Origin: Lachnospiraceae bacterium
GTDB taxonomy: Bacteria > Bacillota > Clostridia > Lachnospirales > Lachnospiraceae
DNA length: 36,074 nt
Assembly: GCA_022799355.1 (NCBI GenBank)
Contig: JAAWOG010000036.1
Location: 1-36,074, forward strand
Reading direction: 5' to 3'
Part shown: piece after piece, positions 16,167 to 23,997 of the stretch
Numbering within the stretch: the first letter of the stretch is position 1
Layout: every line of letters begins with the position of its first letter
Notes under the pieces: model-generated
What the model saw: the letters and a program-made list of their open reading frames with translations, nothing else
Databases searched by the model: none
Told to the model about the DNA's origin: nothing
Position numbers and translations under genes: made by a program

Positions 16167-16803
16167 TCATCTTCTCCCTCAAATGCCTGATGTGCACCGT
16201 AATGCTGTTGCCCGCCTTGCTGTAATACTCATCTTTCCAGAGTTTGTGGAACAATGTCTCCGTGCTGACCACCTCGCCCCTTTTTTCCATCAGGACACGC
16301 AGGATCTCAAACTCCGTGGGCGTCAGCACAAGCTCCTTTTCATGGAGCAGACAGGTATGTGTTTTGACGTTCATAACAAGTCCCGCATGTACCAGCACGC
16401 TCTCCTCATCCCCTTTTTGTGACTGGTTCTGATTATACTTTTTATACCTGCGGAGCTGAGCCTTCACCCGCGCCACCATCTCCAGCGGCCTGAAGGGTTT
16501 TGTGATATAGTCATCCGCCCCCAGCGAGAGCCCGGTGATCTTATCGATCTCCTCATCCTTTGCCGTCAGCATGATAATCGGATACGTGTGCTTCTCCCGA
16601 ATGCGCTGACATAGCGCAAAACCGCCGATATCCGGCAGCATAATATCCAGGATCGCAAGATCCATCTCTTCCTGCTCCACACAGGCAAGCGCCTCCTGCC
16701 CCGTGTTGCATTTATATATTTTATAATTCTCATTTTGCAGATAAACTTCTATCAGGTCCGCAATCTCCCTCTCGTCATCCACCACAAGTATTTTCTCGGA
16801 CAT
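16099..16803 (-). CDS. vanR: Response regulator VanR (OmpR/PhoB family)
   Basis: A 234-residue transcription activator for the van genes. The receiver domain has the acidic pocket V-V-D-D-E near residue 9, the phosphoacceptor D53 in A-I-L-D-I-M-L-P-D, T80 and K102 in I-T-K-P-F. The C-terminal winged helix includes L-T-P-T-E-F-E-I-L-R-V-L and V-W-G-V-G-Y-K. ATG 16803 is preceded by GAGGGATGG; a GTG at 16845 in the same frame lacks support. It is the first gene of the cluster. A direct repeat of GTTATGCA with 21-bp period lies 31-59 bases upstream (16834-16862) and could be its own binding site. Confidence 0.93.
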   Translation of the reverse strand: MSEKILVVDDEREIADLIEVYLQNENYKIYKCNTGQEALACVEQEEMDLAILDIMLPDIGGFALCQRIREKHTYPIIMLTAKDEEIDKITGLSLGADDYITKPFRPLEMVARVKAQLRRYKKYNQNQSQKGDEESVLVHAGLVMNVKTHTCLLHEKELVLTPTEFEILRVLMEKRGEVVSTETLFHKLWKDEYYSKAGNSITVHIRHLREKMNDTAEDPKYIRTVWGVGYKMET

Positions 16804-16833
16804 TGTTCCATCCCTCACATTTCCCTTCTGCCG

Positions 16834-16862
16834 GTTATGCAGCACTTTCTATTTGTTATGCA
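16834..16862 (-). promoter_or_regulatory. Direct repeat upstream of vanR, candidate VanR site
   Basis: The 8-base word GTTATGCA occurs at 16834-16841 and 16855-16862, exactly 21 bp apart, or two helical turns. OmpR-type regulators bind such tandem repeats. No strong -35/-10 pair is evident beside it, which fits an activator-dependent promoter. Confidence 0.45.
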
Positions 16863-16884
16863 ATATCCCGATCAGTAACATGGG

Positions 16885-16930
16885 CAAAAAAATAAGCTGC
16901 TGCCTGATTATCATTGTATCAGACAGCAGC
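16885..16930 (-). terminator. Intrinsic terminator of the kdgA-kdgK operon
   Basis: On the minus strand a 13-bp stem (arms 16918-16930 and 16896-16908, one G-U pair) with a 9-base loop is followed by TTATTTTTTT. It lies 70 bases after the kdgK stop and insulates the van cluster from the kdg operon. Confidence 0.88.
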
Positions 16931-16999
16931 CTTTCATACTTTAAGCCGGAATTAACATTCCCTTAATGATTGACTAAAAAGATATTAATTTTTCCGTTG

Positions 17000-18022
17000 T
17001 TATCTCTGCACCCTTCCCGACGCGTTGCCGCCTGCCAGAGAAAGTACTTCCGCCTCCGACATCAGGTTGAAATCGTGCTCAATGGTATGCTTTAAGCAGG
17101 AAGCCGCCACTGCAAAGTTGATCGCATCCTGCTGGTTCATGCCCTTTCTGAGGGCATGGATCAGGCCGCCGCCGAAGGAGTCGCCGCCGCCCACACGGTC
17201 CACAATATGTACCAGATATTCCGGTGAGAAACATGCCTGTCCGTCCTTGTAGAGCATACCTGCCCATTTGTTGTCCGTAGCGGAGATGCTGCCGCGCAGA
17301 GTGATTGCCACATATTCACAGCCAAAGCGCTCGGAAAGCTGTTTTGCCACGCCGATATAGCCTTCATGGCTGATCTTGCCGGTGTTGATATCGGTCCCTT
17401 CCGCATGGATGCCGAATACGTCCGCCGCATCCTCCTCGTTGGCAATGCACACGTCCACATAGGGCATCAGTTCGCCCATAACTTTCCCCGCCTGCTCGCT
17501 GGTCCAGAGTTTCTTGCGGAAATTCAGGTCACAGCTGATCTTAATCCCCTTTGCCTTTGCCGCCTTGCAGGCATCCAGGCAGATCTCGGGATTTTCACCG
17601 CCGAGAGCCGGTGTGATGCCGGTAAAGTGGAACCAGTCCGCTCCCTCAAAGATTTTCTCCCAGTCAAAGTCTTCTCTCTTTGCCAGCGCAATGGAGGAAC
17701 CCGCACGGTCATAGATTACCTTGGAGGGACGCTGGGAAGCACCCTTCTCCACAAAATAGATACCCAGACGGGGACCGCCCTTCACGATATCACTCGTGTC
17801 CACGCCGAACTGACGCAGGGAATTGACTGCGCTCTGGGCGATATCGTTATCGGGAAGCTTTGTCACAAAGGACGCTTCATTTCCATAGTTCACAAGGGAC
17901 ACGGAAACATTTGCCTCGCCGCCCGCATAGGAAGCCTCAAACCTTCCCGCCTGTACAAATCTCTGATATCCCTCCGGATTCAGACGCATCATGATTTCTC
18001 CGAAACATACTACTTTAGACAT
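17000..18022 (-). CDS. kdgK: 2-dehydro-3-deoxygluconokinase (KDG kinase, PfkB family)
   Basis: Phosphorylates KDG to KDPG with ATP, in hexuronate/pectin breakdown. The 340-residue protein shows N-terminal C-F-G-E-I-M-M-R-L, the PfkB signature Y-A-G-G-E-A-N-V-S-V, C-D-L-N-F-R-K near 165, and the C-terminal D-R-V-G-G-G-D-S-F-G-G-G with the catalytic Asp. The start is ATG 18022: AGGAGG lies 8 bases before it but only 2 bases before the alternative ATG at 18028. It follows the KDPG aldolase by about 50 bases and ends before a strong terminator. Both genes share the promoter at 18815-18843. The substrate name rests on the aldolase neighbour and the family resemblance. Confidence 0.92.
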   Translation of the reverse strand: MSKVVCFGEIMMRLNPEGYQRFVQAGRFEASYAGGEANVSVSLVNYGNEASFVTKLPDNDIAQSAVNSLRQFGVDTSDIVKGGPRLGIYFVEKGASQRPSKVIYDRAGSSIALAKREDFDWEKIFEGADWFHFTGITPALGGENPEICLDACKAAKAKGIKISCDLNFRKKLWTSEQAGKVMGELMPYVDVCIANEEDAADVFGIHAEGTDINTGKISHEGYIGVAKQLSERFGCEYVAITLRGSISATDNKWAGMLYKDGQACFSPEYLVHIVDRVGGGDSFGGGLIHALRKGMNQQDAINFAVAASCLKHTIEHDFNLMSEAEVLSLAGGNASGRVQR

Positions 18023-18074
18023 TACCATATCCTCCTATTTCAGTGCCGCAGGTTCACCTGCCGTTTTCCGGTTT

Positions 18075-18737
18075 CTATGCTTCCTTCGCGTTTGTCACAA
18101 ATTCACGTGCCAGTGCCGTAATCTTATCAAACTCCCCGTTCCTGATCCACTCGGCGTTTACCAGATTCCCGCCTACGCCGGCACCGATGGCGCCCGCACG
18201 GATAAATTCCGCTATGTTCTTCTCGTTTACGCCGCCCACTGCCAGCACCGGAATATGGCTCATCGGCGCCTTCACCGCCTTGATATAAGCCGCACCCAGA
18301 TTGCCCACCGGGAAGATCTTCACAAAATCAGCCCCCGCTTCATATGCCGTCTCGATCTCGGAAGGCGTCATGGCGCCGGGCATCGTCACAAGCCCCTGCT
18401 CCTTCGCGTAGCGGATCACATCCGTATTTGTGGAAGGTGTGATGATATAAAGAGCCCCCGCCTCTTTTGCCAGATCCACCTGTTCCTTCGTCAGCACCGT
18501 ACCTGCGCCCACCATCACCTTATCCGGCAGTTCCTTACTGATCGCGCGGATCGCATCGGTGGTCGCCCTGAAATGATCCGTACTCTTCTGATTGAATGTG
18601 ATCTCAACCATATTGATGCCGCCTTCGCAGAGCGCTTCCGCCAGCTTCACACAATACTCCGGCTCCATCCCGCGGACAATAGCAATCAGCTTATTGTCAT
18701 ACACATTCCGAATGATCTCTTCTCTGGTTGGTTTCAT
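18075..18737 (-). CDS. eda: KDPG aldolase (2-dehydro-3-deoxyphosphogluconate aldolase)
   Basis: Splits KDPG into pyruvate and glyceraldehyde 3-phosphate, the step after KdgK. The 220-residue TIM-barrel protein has the catalytic Glu in V-E-I-T-F, the V-G-A-G-T-V-L strand, I-I-T-P-S-T-N-T, the Schiff-base Lys in D-F-V-K-I-F-P and V-G-G-V at the phosphate site. ATG 18737 is chosen because AAGGAG lies 9 bases upstream; a start at 18776 would place the operator palindrome inside the gene. It is the first gene of the operon with kdgK, preceded by a consensus promoter and two tandem operators. Confidence 0.94.
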   Translation of the reverse strand: MKPTREEIIRNVYDNKLIAIVRGMEPEYCVKLAEALCEGGINMVEITFNQKSTDHFRATTDAIRAISKELPDKVMVGAGTVLTKEQVDLAKEAGALYIITPSTNTDVIRYAKEQGLVTMPGAMTPSEIETAYEAGADFVKIFPVGNLGAAYIKAVKAPMSHIPVLAVGGVNEKNIAEFIRAGAIGAGVGGNLVNAEWIRNGEFDKITALAREFVTNAKEA

Positions 18738-18768
18738 ACCCCATTTCTCCTTTCTCAGCTGGATATCT

Positions 18769-18802
18769 GTTCGCATATACGAACACGTTCTTATATTGGA
18801 AC
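18769..18802. promoter_or_regulatory. Two tandem 16-bp palindromic operators for eda-kdgK
   Basis: GTTCGCATATACGAAC (18769-18784) and GTTCTTATATTGGAAC (18787-18802) both fit GTTC-N8-GAAC, 2 bp apart. They lie just downstream of the predicted transcription start, the place for a repressor to block elongation or initiation. The regulator, perhaps an IclR-, LacI- or GntR-type sugar-acid sensor, is not identified. Confidence 0.7.
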
Positions 18803-18814
18803 ATCTGTAAGTTT

Positions 18815-18843
18815 AAAGTACCAGAAAATCCGGTGTTTGTCAA
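18815..18843 (-). promoter_or_regulatory. Promoter of eda-kdgK
   Basis: On the minus strand a perfect TTGACA (18843-18838) and TACTTT (18820-18815) are separated by 17 bases. Transcription should begin near 18808, just ahead of the two operators. Confidence 0.75.
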
Positions 18844-18887
18844 GTATTTTAACGGAAAATAAGCCTCCTTGAAAAAGGGAATACTCT

Positions 18888-21800
18888 TCACCTCTTCCCC
18901 CCGCCTTTAAAGGCAGCCACAATCTCCCTCTTCGTAAGAGATTTCGTCCTGCTGTCCATCACTGCGTCTACCAGGCGCTCCAGAGCATCCCTGTTGCTGC
19001 TGATAATCTCCGCAGCTTTCCGTGACTGCTCCGACAGTATCCGGCCGACCAGATCCCTCGCTTTTTCATTGTTGTGAAATTCTTTTTCCGGAATGACGGC
19101 AAGCCCGAACTCTTCTTCATACATTCCCAGGCTACATACCATCCCCGCAGCAAGCTGCGTTGCCCTCTCCAGGTCAGCGCTTGCACCGGAGGACAGGCCA
19201 TATCCGCACACGGTCTCTGCGGCTCTTCCTCCAAGACACATGCAAATCATCTTCAGCATGGATTCTTTTGTGCCGTCTCCGGCAGGACCATTCGCCACAT
19301 AACCACCGTAGCTGCCCCTGGCCACAACGCTCATATAATTCGGCAAGTTATTATGAGCCAGACTGACCAGGGCATGTCCGGCTTCATGGTATGCGGTGCG
19401 CCTCACTGTTTCCAACGGCACGCCGCCCCTGACCTCCCCCATTATCACCTCGTCGAAGGCCTCGTACAGCCGGATATGGTCTGCCGGAATGCCGCTGCGA
19501 ACAGCTTCCCGCAGCGCCGTCTCCATGATATTCTCAAGCTTCGCAAAGGATATCCCTTCAAAACGGGCAACGATCCCTTCCATTTCGCCGGACGGAATCC
19601 GGAATCTGTCGCTGTGTTTTTGGAGCAGCCTTTCCAACATCCATCTGATCCCTTCCCTGTCCGGAAGCGGAATCGTAAATACCCTGTCAAAACGCCTTAC
19701 CAGAGCACCATCGATGGTCTGTCCCAGGTTGGTTGCCGCCATGACAAATACAGGGCTGTCATCGGTTTTCCGAAACCCGTCCATCTCCGTCAGCAGTGCA
19801 TTCAATACGGAATTGTCAACCCCCGCCTGCCGGCTGCCGCCGATCGTGTCCGCTTCGTCAATAAACAGCACCGCCGGGGCGTACTTCCTTGCGGTCCGGA
19901 AAACGCGGCGCACTTCGTCAGGTCCCCTGCGCTTCAAAAGATCCGCCTGAACCTCCAGAAAACTCACGCCGGATTCCGTAGCCACCACCCTTGCAAGCGA
20001 TGTCTTGCCTGTCCCCGGCCCACCTGCCAGCAGCACGCCTCTCGGCACTCTGAGCTTATTATGCCGGAAACTCCGGGGATTCTTCAGGTAATTGATAAAA
20101 AACTCCAGTTCACTTTTTACCGTATCTGCCACATAAATATCCCCCCAGTGCGTGTCCGGCTTCATGTCCGCCGACAATAGGAGGTCTTTATCCTCCGCTT
20201 CCACGGCCGTTTCCAGCCTGAAATTGCAAAAGATGATGTACCCGGTCCTTTGGGGCACGTCTAACTCCTGTTTCAGATCATATGCAATCTTCTGGTGGCG
20301 AAGAGAGAGTTTTTCCACCGCCCGCTGGCAGCAGACATCCACATACACGGACGGAAGCCCCGCCCGGAGCGTCTCCCGCCGTATAAAACCTTTCGCACCG
20401 CGGCGGCAAAGTTCTCCCCTCTCACTGCCTGAGTAGGTATATCCTCCTCCATATAAAATATATACCTGTATGTTGTCCTTATATTCCTCTCTTATGCGGG
20501 AGAACACCCTGCCGCCTTCCGTCCGGCAGTCCACAATGCTCAGATTCCCCTCCTGTTCTTTCATACCGTATTCATAATCGACGACGGCCAGGATTACATT
20601 CTCCTCCTGGAGAATCTTCATAAACTCTTCCGGAACCACCGTCTTTCGGAGCCGGACATTATTTTTCGTAAATTCCCCGACAGATATCTCCTCCGCCTCC
20701 CCAAAGACCGCAATGGTACAGTCCCTCTCTCCTGAATAGAGCTGAAAGATTTCATCCGTCGCGCCCGAAAAGTCCTGTTCCCATACAATTTTTCGGATAC
20801 TTTCCTGCTGGTTCAGCCCCGTCTTCTCATCCGCCAGTGTCAGGAGGGAAAGCAGCGCCCTGTCAATGAGCTTTCCTGCAAGCACGGAAGCATTCCTGGC
20901 GTCCGTCTTCCCTCCCATAGAGTACAGAGCGGTCCTGGCAAGAACATCCTGTCCGGTGCTCATATCGTACCCGTATTTATCCTGCAGCAGCGCGGTCTGT
21001 CTCTCCAGATCTTTCTTTATGATTTCCAGAATGGCGTCCGCCCGCAGATGGTTGAACATAAGAACCGTATGCGAAAACATCCTCGAGACAATTTCCGGCG
21101 GAAAAAAGGGAGTCCCCTTATCCGGTTTCGTATCCTTTCTCAGGGCGTCCATAACGACGGCATCCGGCAGCAACGTCAGATTCTCGTTTTCGGCACCCTG
21201 GTACAGCTGCTTTCCGGCATTGGTGGTCAGGATAACAATCGTGTTCCGAAAATCCACGTTTTCATTATAGAACTTGTCGATGCAGCTTCCCTCGTCCAGA
21301 ATCTGGAGAAAAAGCAGAACCACCTCCGCATGAGCCTTTTCAATCTCATCAAACAACAGCACGCACCTGGGGTTCTTACGGACAAAGGATGTCAGCACCC
21401 CCGGCTGTGAATTTTTCCAGGTATTTTCAAATCCGACAAGTCCCGCCACATCATTGTTCCCCGAATAAGCAGACATATCAAAACGCTTATAGGGAATCTT
21501 CAATGCGTCTGCCACAATCTCCGCAACAAACGTTTTCCCAACCCCCGGCGGTCCCGCAAACAGGTACGCATGTCTGGGTTCTCTTTTTTTATGATTCGTA
21601 CCAGCCTTCAGTTCCTTATGGAACCAGGCGTTCCGGAATTGGTCAATCACCTCATCCTGCCCCACGACTTTTTCATATAATTCCTGAGCGATAGCGTCCG
21701 CCTCTGTTTTTATATACTGCACCGATGCCGGGCCTTCTTCCGTCCTGGTTTCCGTTTCCAGGTCCGGATTCCGGAAGGCTCCGGATACTTCCAAAAGTTC

Positions 21801-22592
21801 GTGACGGTAAATCGGGTTTCCCGTCAATTCCCGGTACAGCCCTGTGACCGTATGGTCTCCCTGCCTGATAAAACGTTTCAGCGCCAGATAGGATTCCCCG
21901 GGCGCCTGCAATAAAAGATGATAATCATCCTGATCCTTTTTTGCTTTTGCTTTGGCACGGTAGATGAGTTCCGTCAGATGCGCCTTATCCATGCCATATT
22001 CTTCAAACCGTTCTTTCAGTCTGGCATAGTCTTTCGACTTATGCCAGATATCCCGAACGGAAAGAGTCAACACATTTTCTTCATCCTCCCAGTCTACCAT
22101 CTCGTCGTCATCGTCCCTGTTGACGGGAAGTATCTTCTCTTCATCCAGGACCAGATAAAGCAGCGCCGTGTAGACTGAGGCGCAGCTATAATGAAGGGGC
22201 CATTTTACCAGTCCGCTATTGATAAAGGAACGGGGATCTGAAACACATCCTGTCAGAACGCCGATCCAGGGGGAATTGCCATAAACATCCGTTTCCAGTC
22301 CCACCCGCGCGAAAAATTCCCGCCAGGATTCCAGTTCTTCCCGCAGCTCCTTTTTCTCGGCATCCCGCGGGTTCTCCTCTCCCGGAATATTCCCCAAGTA
22401 TTCCCCCGCCAGTTTCCGCGCCCTGGCAAGGCTCCATTCTACGGTCTCGTCTTCCTGTTCCCGTTCCGTCATATAGGTAAAGCCACGGTACTGTGCGCCG
22501 CCAAATCCCCGGACCTGGCTTTCCGCTTCCTTCCATGTATCGTAAATTCCCGGCCTGCGCCCTTTCCTTACTGCATATATCTTTTTCTTCAA
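18888..22592 (-). CDS. RNase H1-N / ClpB-like AAA+ / receiver-like / FtsH-like AAA+-M41 multidomain protease
   Basis: A 1234-residue ATP-driven protease of unusual build. Residues 4-40 (Y-A-V-R-K-G-R-R-P-G-I-Y...G-F-G-G-A-Q-Y-R-G-F) match the RNase HI N-terminal (Cauli_VI) hybrid-binding domain. Residues about 320-600 are ClpA/B D2-like: Walker A G-P-P-G-V-G-K-T (about 347), Walker B L-L-F-D-E-I-E-K-A-H (about 415), V-D-F-R-N-T-I-V-I-L-T-T-N. Residues about 630-740 resemble a degenerate receiver (V-V-D-Y, V-Y-I-L-Y-G-G-G, R-G-A-K-G-F-I). Residues about 800-1000 are FtsH-like: G-G-P-G-T-G-K-T (about 854), L-F-I-D-E-A-D, A-T-N, R-R-F-D-R. The M41 peptidase follows with H-E-A-G-H (about 1067) and third zinc ligand Asp in S-A-D-L-E-R-A-T. 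No membrane segment is seen, unlike FtsH. TTG 22592 is the start, 8 bases after AAGGAG. The CPBP protease gene is 12 bases upstream. Substrate and role unknown. Confidence 0.9.
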   Translation of the reverse strand: MKKKIYAVRKGRRPGIYDTWKEAESQVRGFGGAQYRGFTYMTEREQEDETVEWSLARARKLAGEYLGNIPGEENPRDAEKKELREELESWREFFARVGLETDVYGNSPWIGVLTGCVSDPRSFINSGLVKWPLHYSCASVYTALLYLVLDEEKILPVNRDDDDEMVDWEDEENVLTLSVRDIWHKSKDYARLKERFEEYGMDKAHLTELIYRAKAKAKKDQDDYHLLLQAPGESYLALKRFIRQGDHTVTGLYRELTGNPIYRHELLEVSGAFRNPDLETETRTEEGPASVQYIKTEADAIAQELYEKVVGQDEVIDQFRNAWFHKELKAGTNHKKREPRHAYLFAGPPGVGKTFVAEIVADALKIPYKRFDMSAYSGNNDVAGLVGFENTWKNSQPGVLTSFVRKNPRCVLLFDEIEKAHAEVVLLFLQILDEGSCIDKFYNENVDFRNTIVILTTNAGKQLYQGAENENLTLLPDAVVMDALRKDTKPDKGTPFFPPEIVSRMFSHTVLMFNHLRADAILEIIKKDLERQTALLQDKYGYDMSTGQDVLARTALYSMGGKTDARNASVLAGKLIDRALLSLLTLADEKTGLNQQESIRKIVWEQDFSGATDEIFQLYSGERDCTIAVFGEAEEISVGEFTKNNVRLRKTVVPEEFMKILQEENVILAVVDYEYGMKEQEGNLSIVDCRTEGGRVFSRIREEYKDNIQVYILYGGGYTYSGSERGELCRRGAKGFIRRETLRAGLPSVYVDVCCQRAVEKLSLRHQKIAYDLKQELDVPQRTGYIIFCNFRLETAVEAEDKDLLLSADMKPDTHWGDIYVADTVKSELEFFINYLKNPRSFRHNKLRVPRGVLLAGGPGTGKTSLARVVATESGVSFLEVQADLLKRRGPDEVRRVFRTARKYAPAVLFIDEADTIGGSRQAGVDNSVLNALLTEMDGFRKTDDSPVFVMAATNLGQTIDGALVRRFDRVFTIPLPDREGIRWMLERLLQKHSDRFRIPSGEMEGIVARFEGISFAKLENIMETALREAVRSGIPADHIRLYEAFDEVIMGEVRGGVPLETVRRTAYHEAGHALVSLAHNNLPNYMSVVARGSYGGYVANGPAGDGTKESMLKMICMCLGGRAAETVCGYGLSSGASADLERATQLAAGMVCSLGMYEEEFGLAVIPEKEFHNNEKARDLVGRILSEQSRKAAEIISSNRDALERLVDAVMDSRTKSLTKREIVAAFKGGGKR

Positions 22593-22604
22593 TTTTCTTT
22601 CTCC

Positions 22605-23633
22605 TTAACCCTCTTTTTTCCGAAACTCTTTGGCTAAAATAAATACGCCGTACAAAACGCCGTTAAGCAAAAATGCCGCCGGTATCATTTCCCATGTCAC
22701 CGCCTGATTCTCCAGCACCTCCGTGGAATACTCATTCGCCACCAGCAGGATCAGATTATTGTTCAGAAAGTGCAGGATCGTAGGAACCCAGATATTTTCC
22801 GTCTTCAGGTAAGCCCAGGCAAAAAAGATGCCCAAACCGACGCAGCCAATGATCTGTGAAACGGTCATGATCAGTCCCCTATCCGGTGTGGTGTAGTAGA
22901 AAAAGTCCAGGAATATATGCCACAATCCCCATACCACACCGAGAAGCAGGACGCCGCGCCTCATGCCGAACCTTTTCTGAAGGATCGGCTGCAGATAATA
23001 TCTCCACCCGTACTCTTCCCCGAAAAAGGGTGCAAAGGAGATCACAAAATTGATCGGCATGGCAATCAGATACCCTAAAGCCATCGGATTCGCCAGAATC
23101 TCCGGCACCATATCCGCTTCCCCTTCGATCACATAGCTGACAGCCGCCCTGCCAAAGTAGATCACCAGAAAAACAAGTATACAGAAAAGAGAAGCTTTCC
23201 AGTTTTTCCATGTCAGCCCGTATTCCTCCCGCCTCTCCTTACCGGAAATAAGCAGAGTGATCCAGCACAGGATGCTTGCGATGATCATCACAAACTGCGA
23301 AATCAGCGACCATATGGAAAGCGTCTGTCCGTTTATCGATAACGGTTCCCCCGGCGTCGTGACGGCAAGTACACAGCAGATAACCATCACGGCAGAGGCA
23401 GCCAGAAAGCACAGGTAAAACCATCTGGGCAGCAGCCTCTCTTTCCACTGTGTCACCAGATAGGCAAGCATAACGCCGGCTGCCGGATAAAACATCTGCG
23501 CACCCGGAAATACGCTCATCTCTACGGGTATTGTACTGCCGTACCAGGTCACGATTCCCATCACGTAAGTCAGGCCATACGCTATGAGGAGAAAAATAAT
23601 CAACTGTTTTTTTGTCTGATTCTGTTTTGTCAT
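22605..23633 (-). CDS. CPBP-family intramembrane glutamic endopeptidase
   Basis: A 342-residue membrane protein with about eight hydrophobic segments and the full CPBP (CAAX/Abi) motif set: F-F-G-E-E-Y-G-W-R (EExxxR, about residue 205), W-G-L-W-H (about 238) and L-H-F-L-N-N-N (about 292). Relatives cleave prenylated or membrane substrates, process peptides, or act in bacteriocin self-immunity. ATG 23633 follows AAAGGAAAATG. It is the first gene of a two-gene unit with the large AAA+/M41 protein 12 bases downstream, so the two are very likely co-transcribed. This suggests that a membrane substrate could be cut here and then unfolded and degraded by the partner, which is inference. No clear promoter was found upstream. 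Confidence 0.92.
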   Translation of the reverse strand: MTKQNQTKKQLIIFLLIAYGLTYVMGIVTWYGSTIPVEMSVFPGAQMFYPAAGVMLAYLVTQWKERLLPRWFYLCFLAASAVMVICCVLAVTTPGEPLSINGQTLSIWSLISQFVMIIASILCWITLLISGKERREEYGLTWKNWKASLFCILVFLVIYFGRAAVSYVIEGEADMVPEILANPMALGYLIAMPINFVISFAPFFGEEYGWRYYLQPILQKRFGMRRGVLLLGVVWGLWHIFLDFFYYTTPDRGLIMTVSQIIGCVGLGIFFAWAYLKTENIWVPTILHFLNNNLILLVANEYSTEVLENQAVTWEMIPAAFLLNGVLYGVFILAKEFRKKEG

Positions 23634-23768
23634 GTTTTCATTTTCCTTTCGTTCTATCCTATGTTTTTGTTTCTGTTTTTATATGATATGCACCAGGCAC
23701 ATAAAAACCCGTATTATTTTGTGAGCAATCCGAGCCCCCCTTCCGGCCGGTGTCAGCGCCGGCTGCTC

Positions 23769-23821
23769 AGCCGATAAGCTGAACTGTTACGCCGGAACAG
23801 TAACAGTTCAGCCTTTCGGCT
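23769..23821. repeat. Large extragenic hairpin, 22-bp arms
   Basis: Arms 23769-23790 and 23800-23821 match at 20 of 22 positions, with a perfect 13-bp core GCTGAACTGTTAC / GTAACAGTTCAGC and a 9-base loop. A third copy of the 13-base core lies at 23904-23916. There are no genes in this interval. It looks like a dispersed REP-like element or a strong bidirectional terminator between the divergent CPBP and ribU units. Confidence 0.8.
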
Positions 23822-23832
23822 ACACTGTTACT

Positions 23833-23877
23833 GAATCCGCCCTATTTTAAGTTCACCTACGGTGAAAGGGCGGATTC
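23833..23877 (+). terminator. Nested hairpin followed by TATTTT
   Basis: Outer arms GAATCCGCCCT (23833-23843) and AGGGCGGATTC (23867-23877) are perfect. Inside is a second perfect hairpin TTCACC-TAC-GGTGAA (23852-23866). On the plus strand TATTTT follows, so it could end transcription, but no plus-strand gene precedes it. It is probably part of the same repetitive element. Confidence 0.45.
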
Positions 23878-23944
23878 TATTTTCCCATCACACATTTTTA
23901 TATGCTGAACTGTTACCCGCAACATGCCTTAAAATCTCCGTATA

Positions 23945-23973
23945 TTGACATCCCTTCTTCACCATGTTATACT
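23945..23973 (+). promoter_or_regulatory. Promoter of the FMN riboswitch / ribU transcript
   Basis: TTGACA (23945-23950) and TATACT (23968-23973) are 17 bases apart. The start point would be near 23980, about 20 bases before the riboswitch aptamer. Confidence 0.8.
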
Positions 23974-23997
23974 CTTCCCGACAACCAAATAGCTATC

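Noticed and set aside
19074-20180. Plus-strand open frame of 368 codons opposite the AAA+/M41 gene
   Set aside because: Antisense to the conserved M41 and AAA+ motifs; composition is that of a shadow frame.
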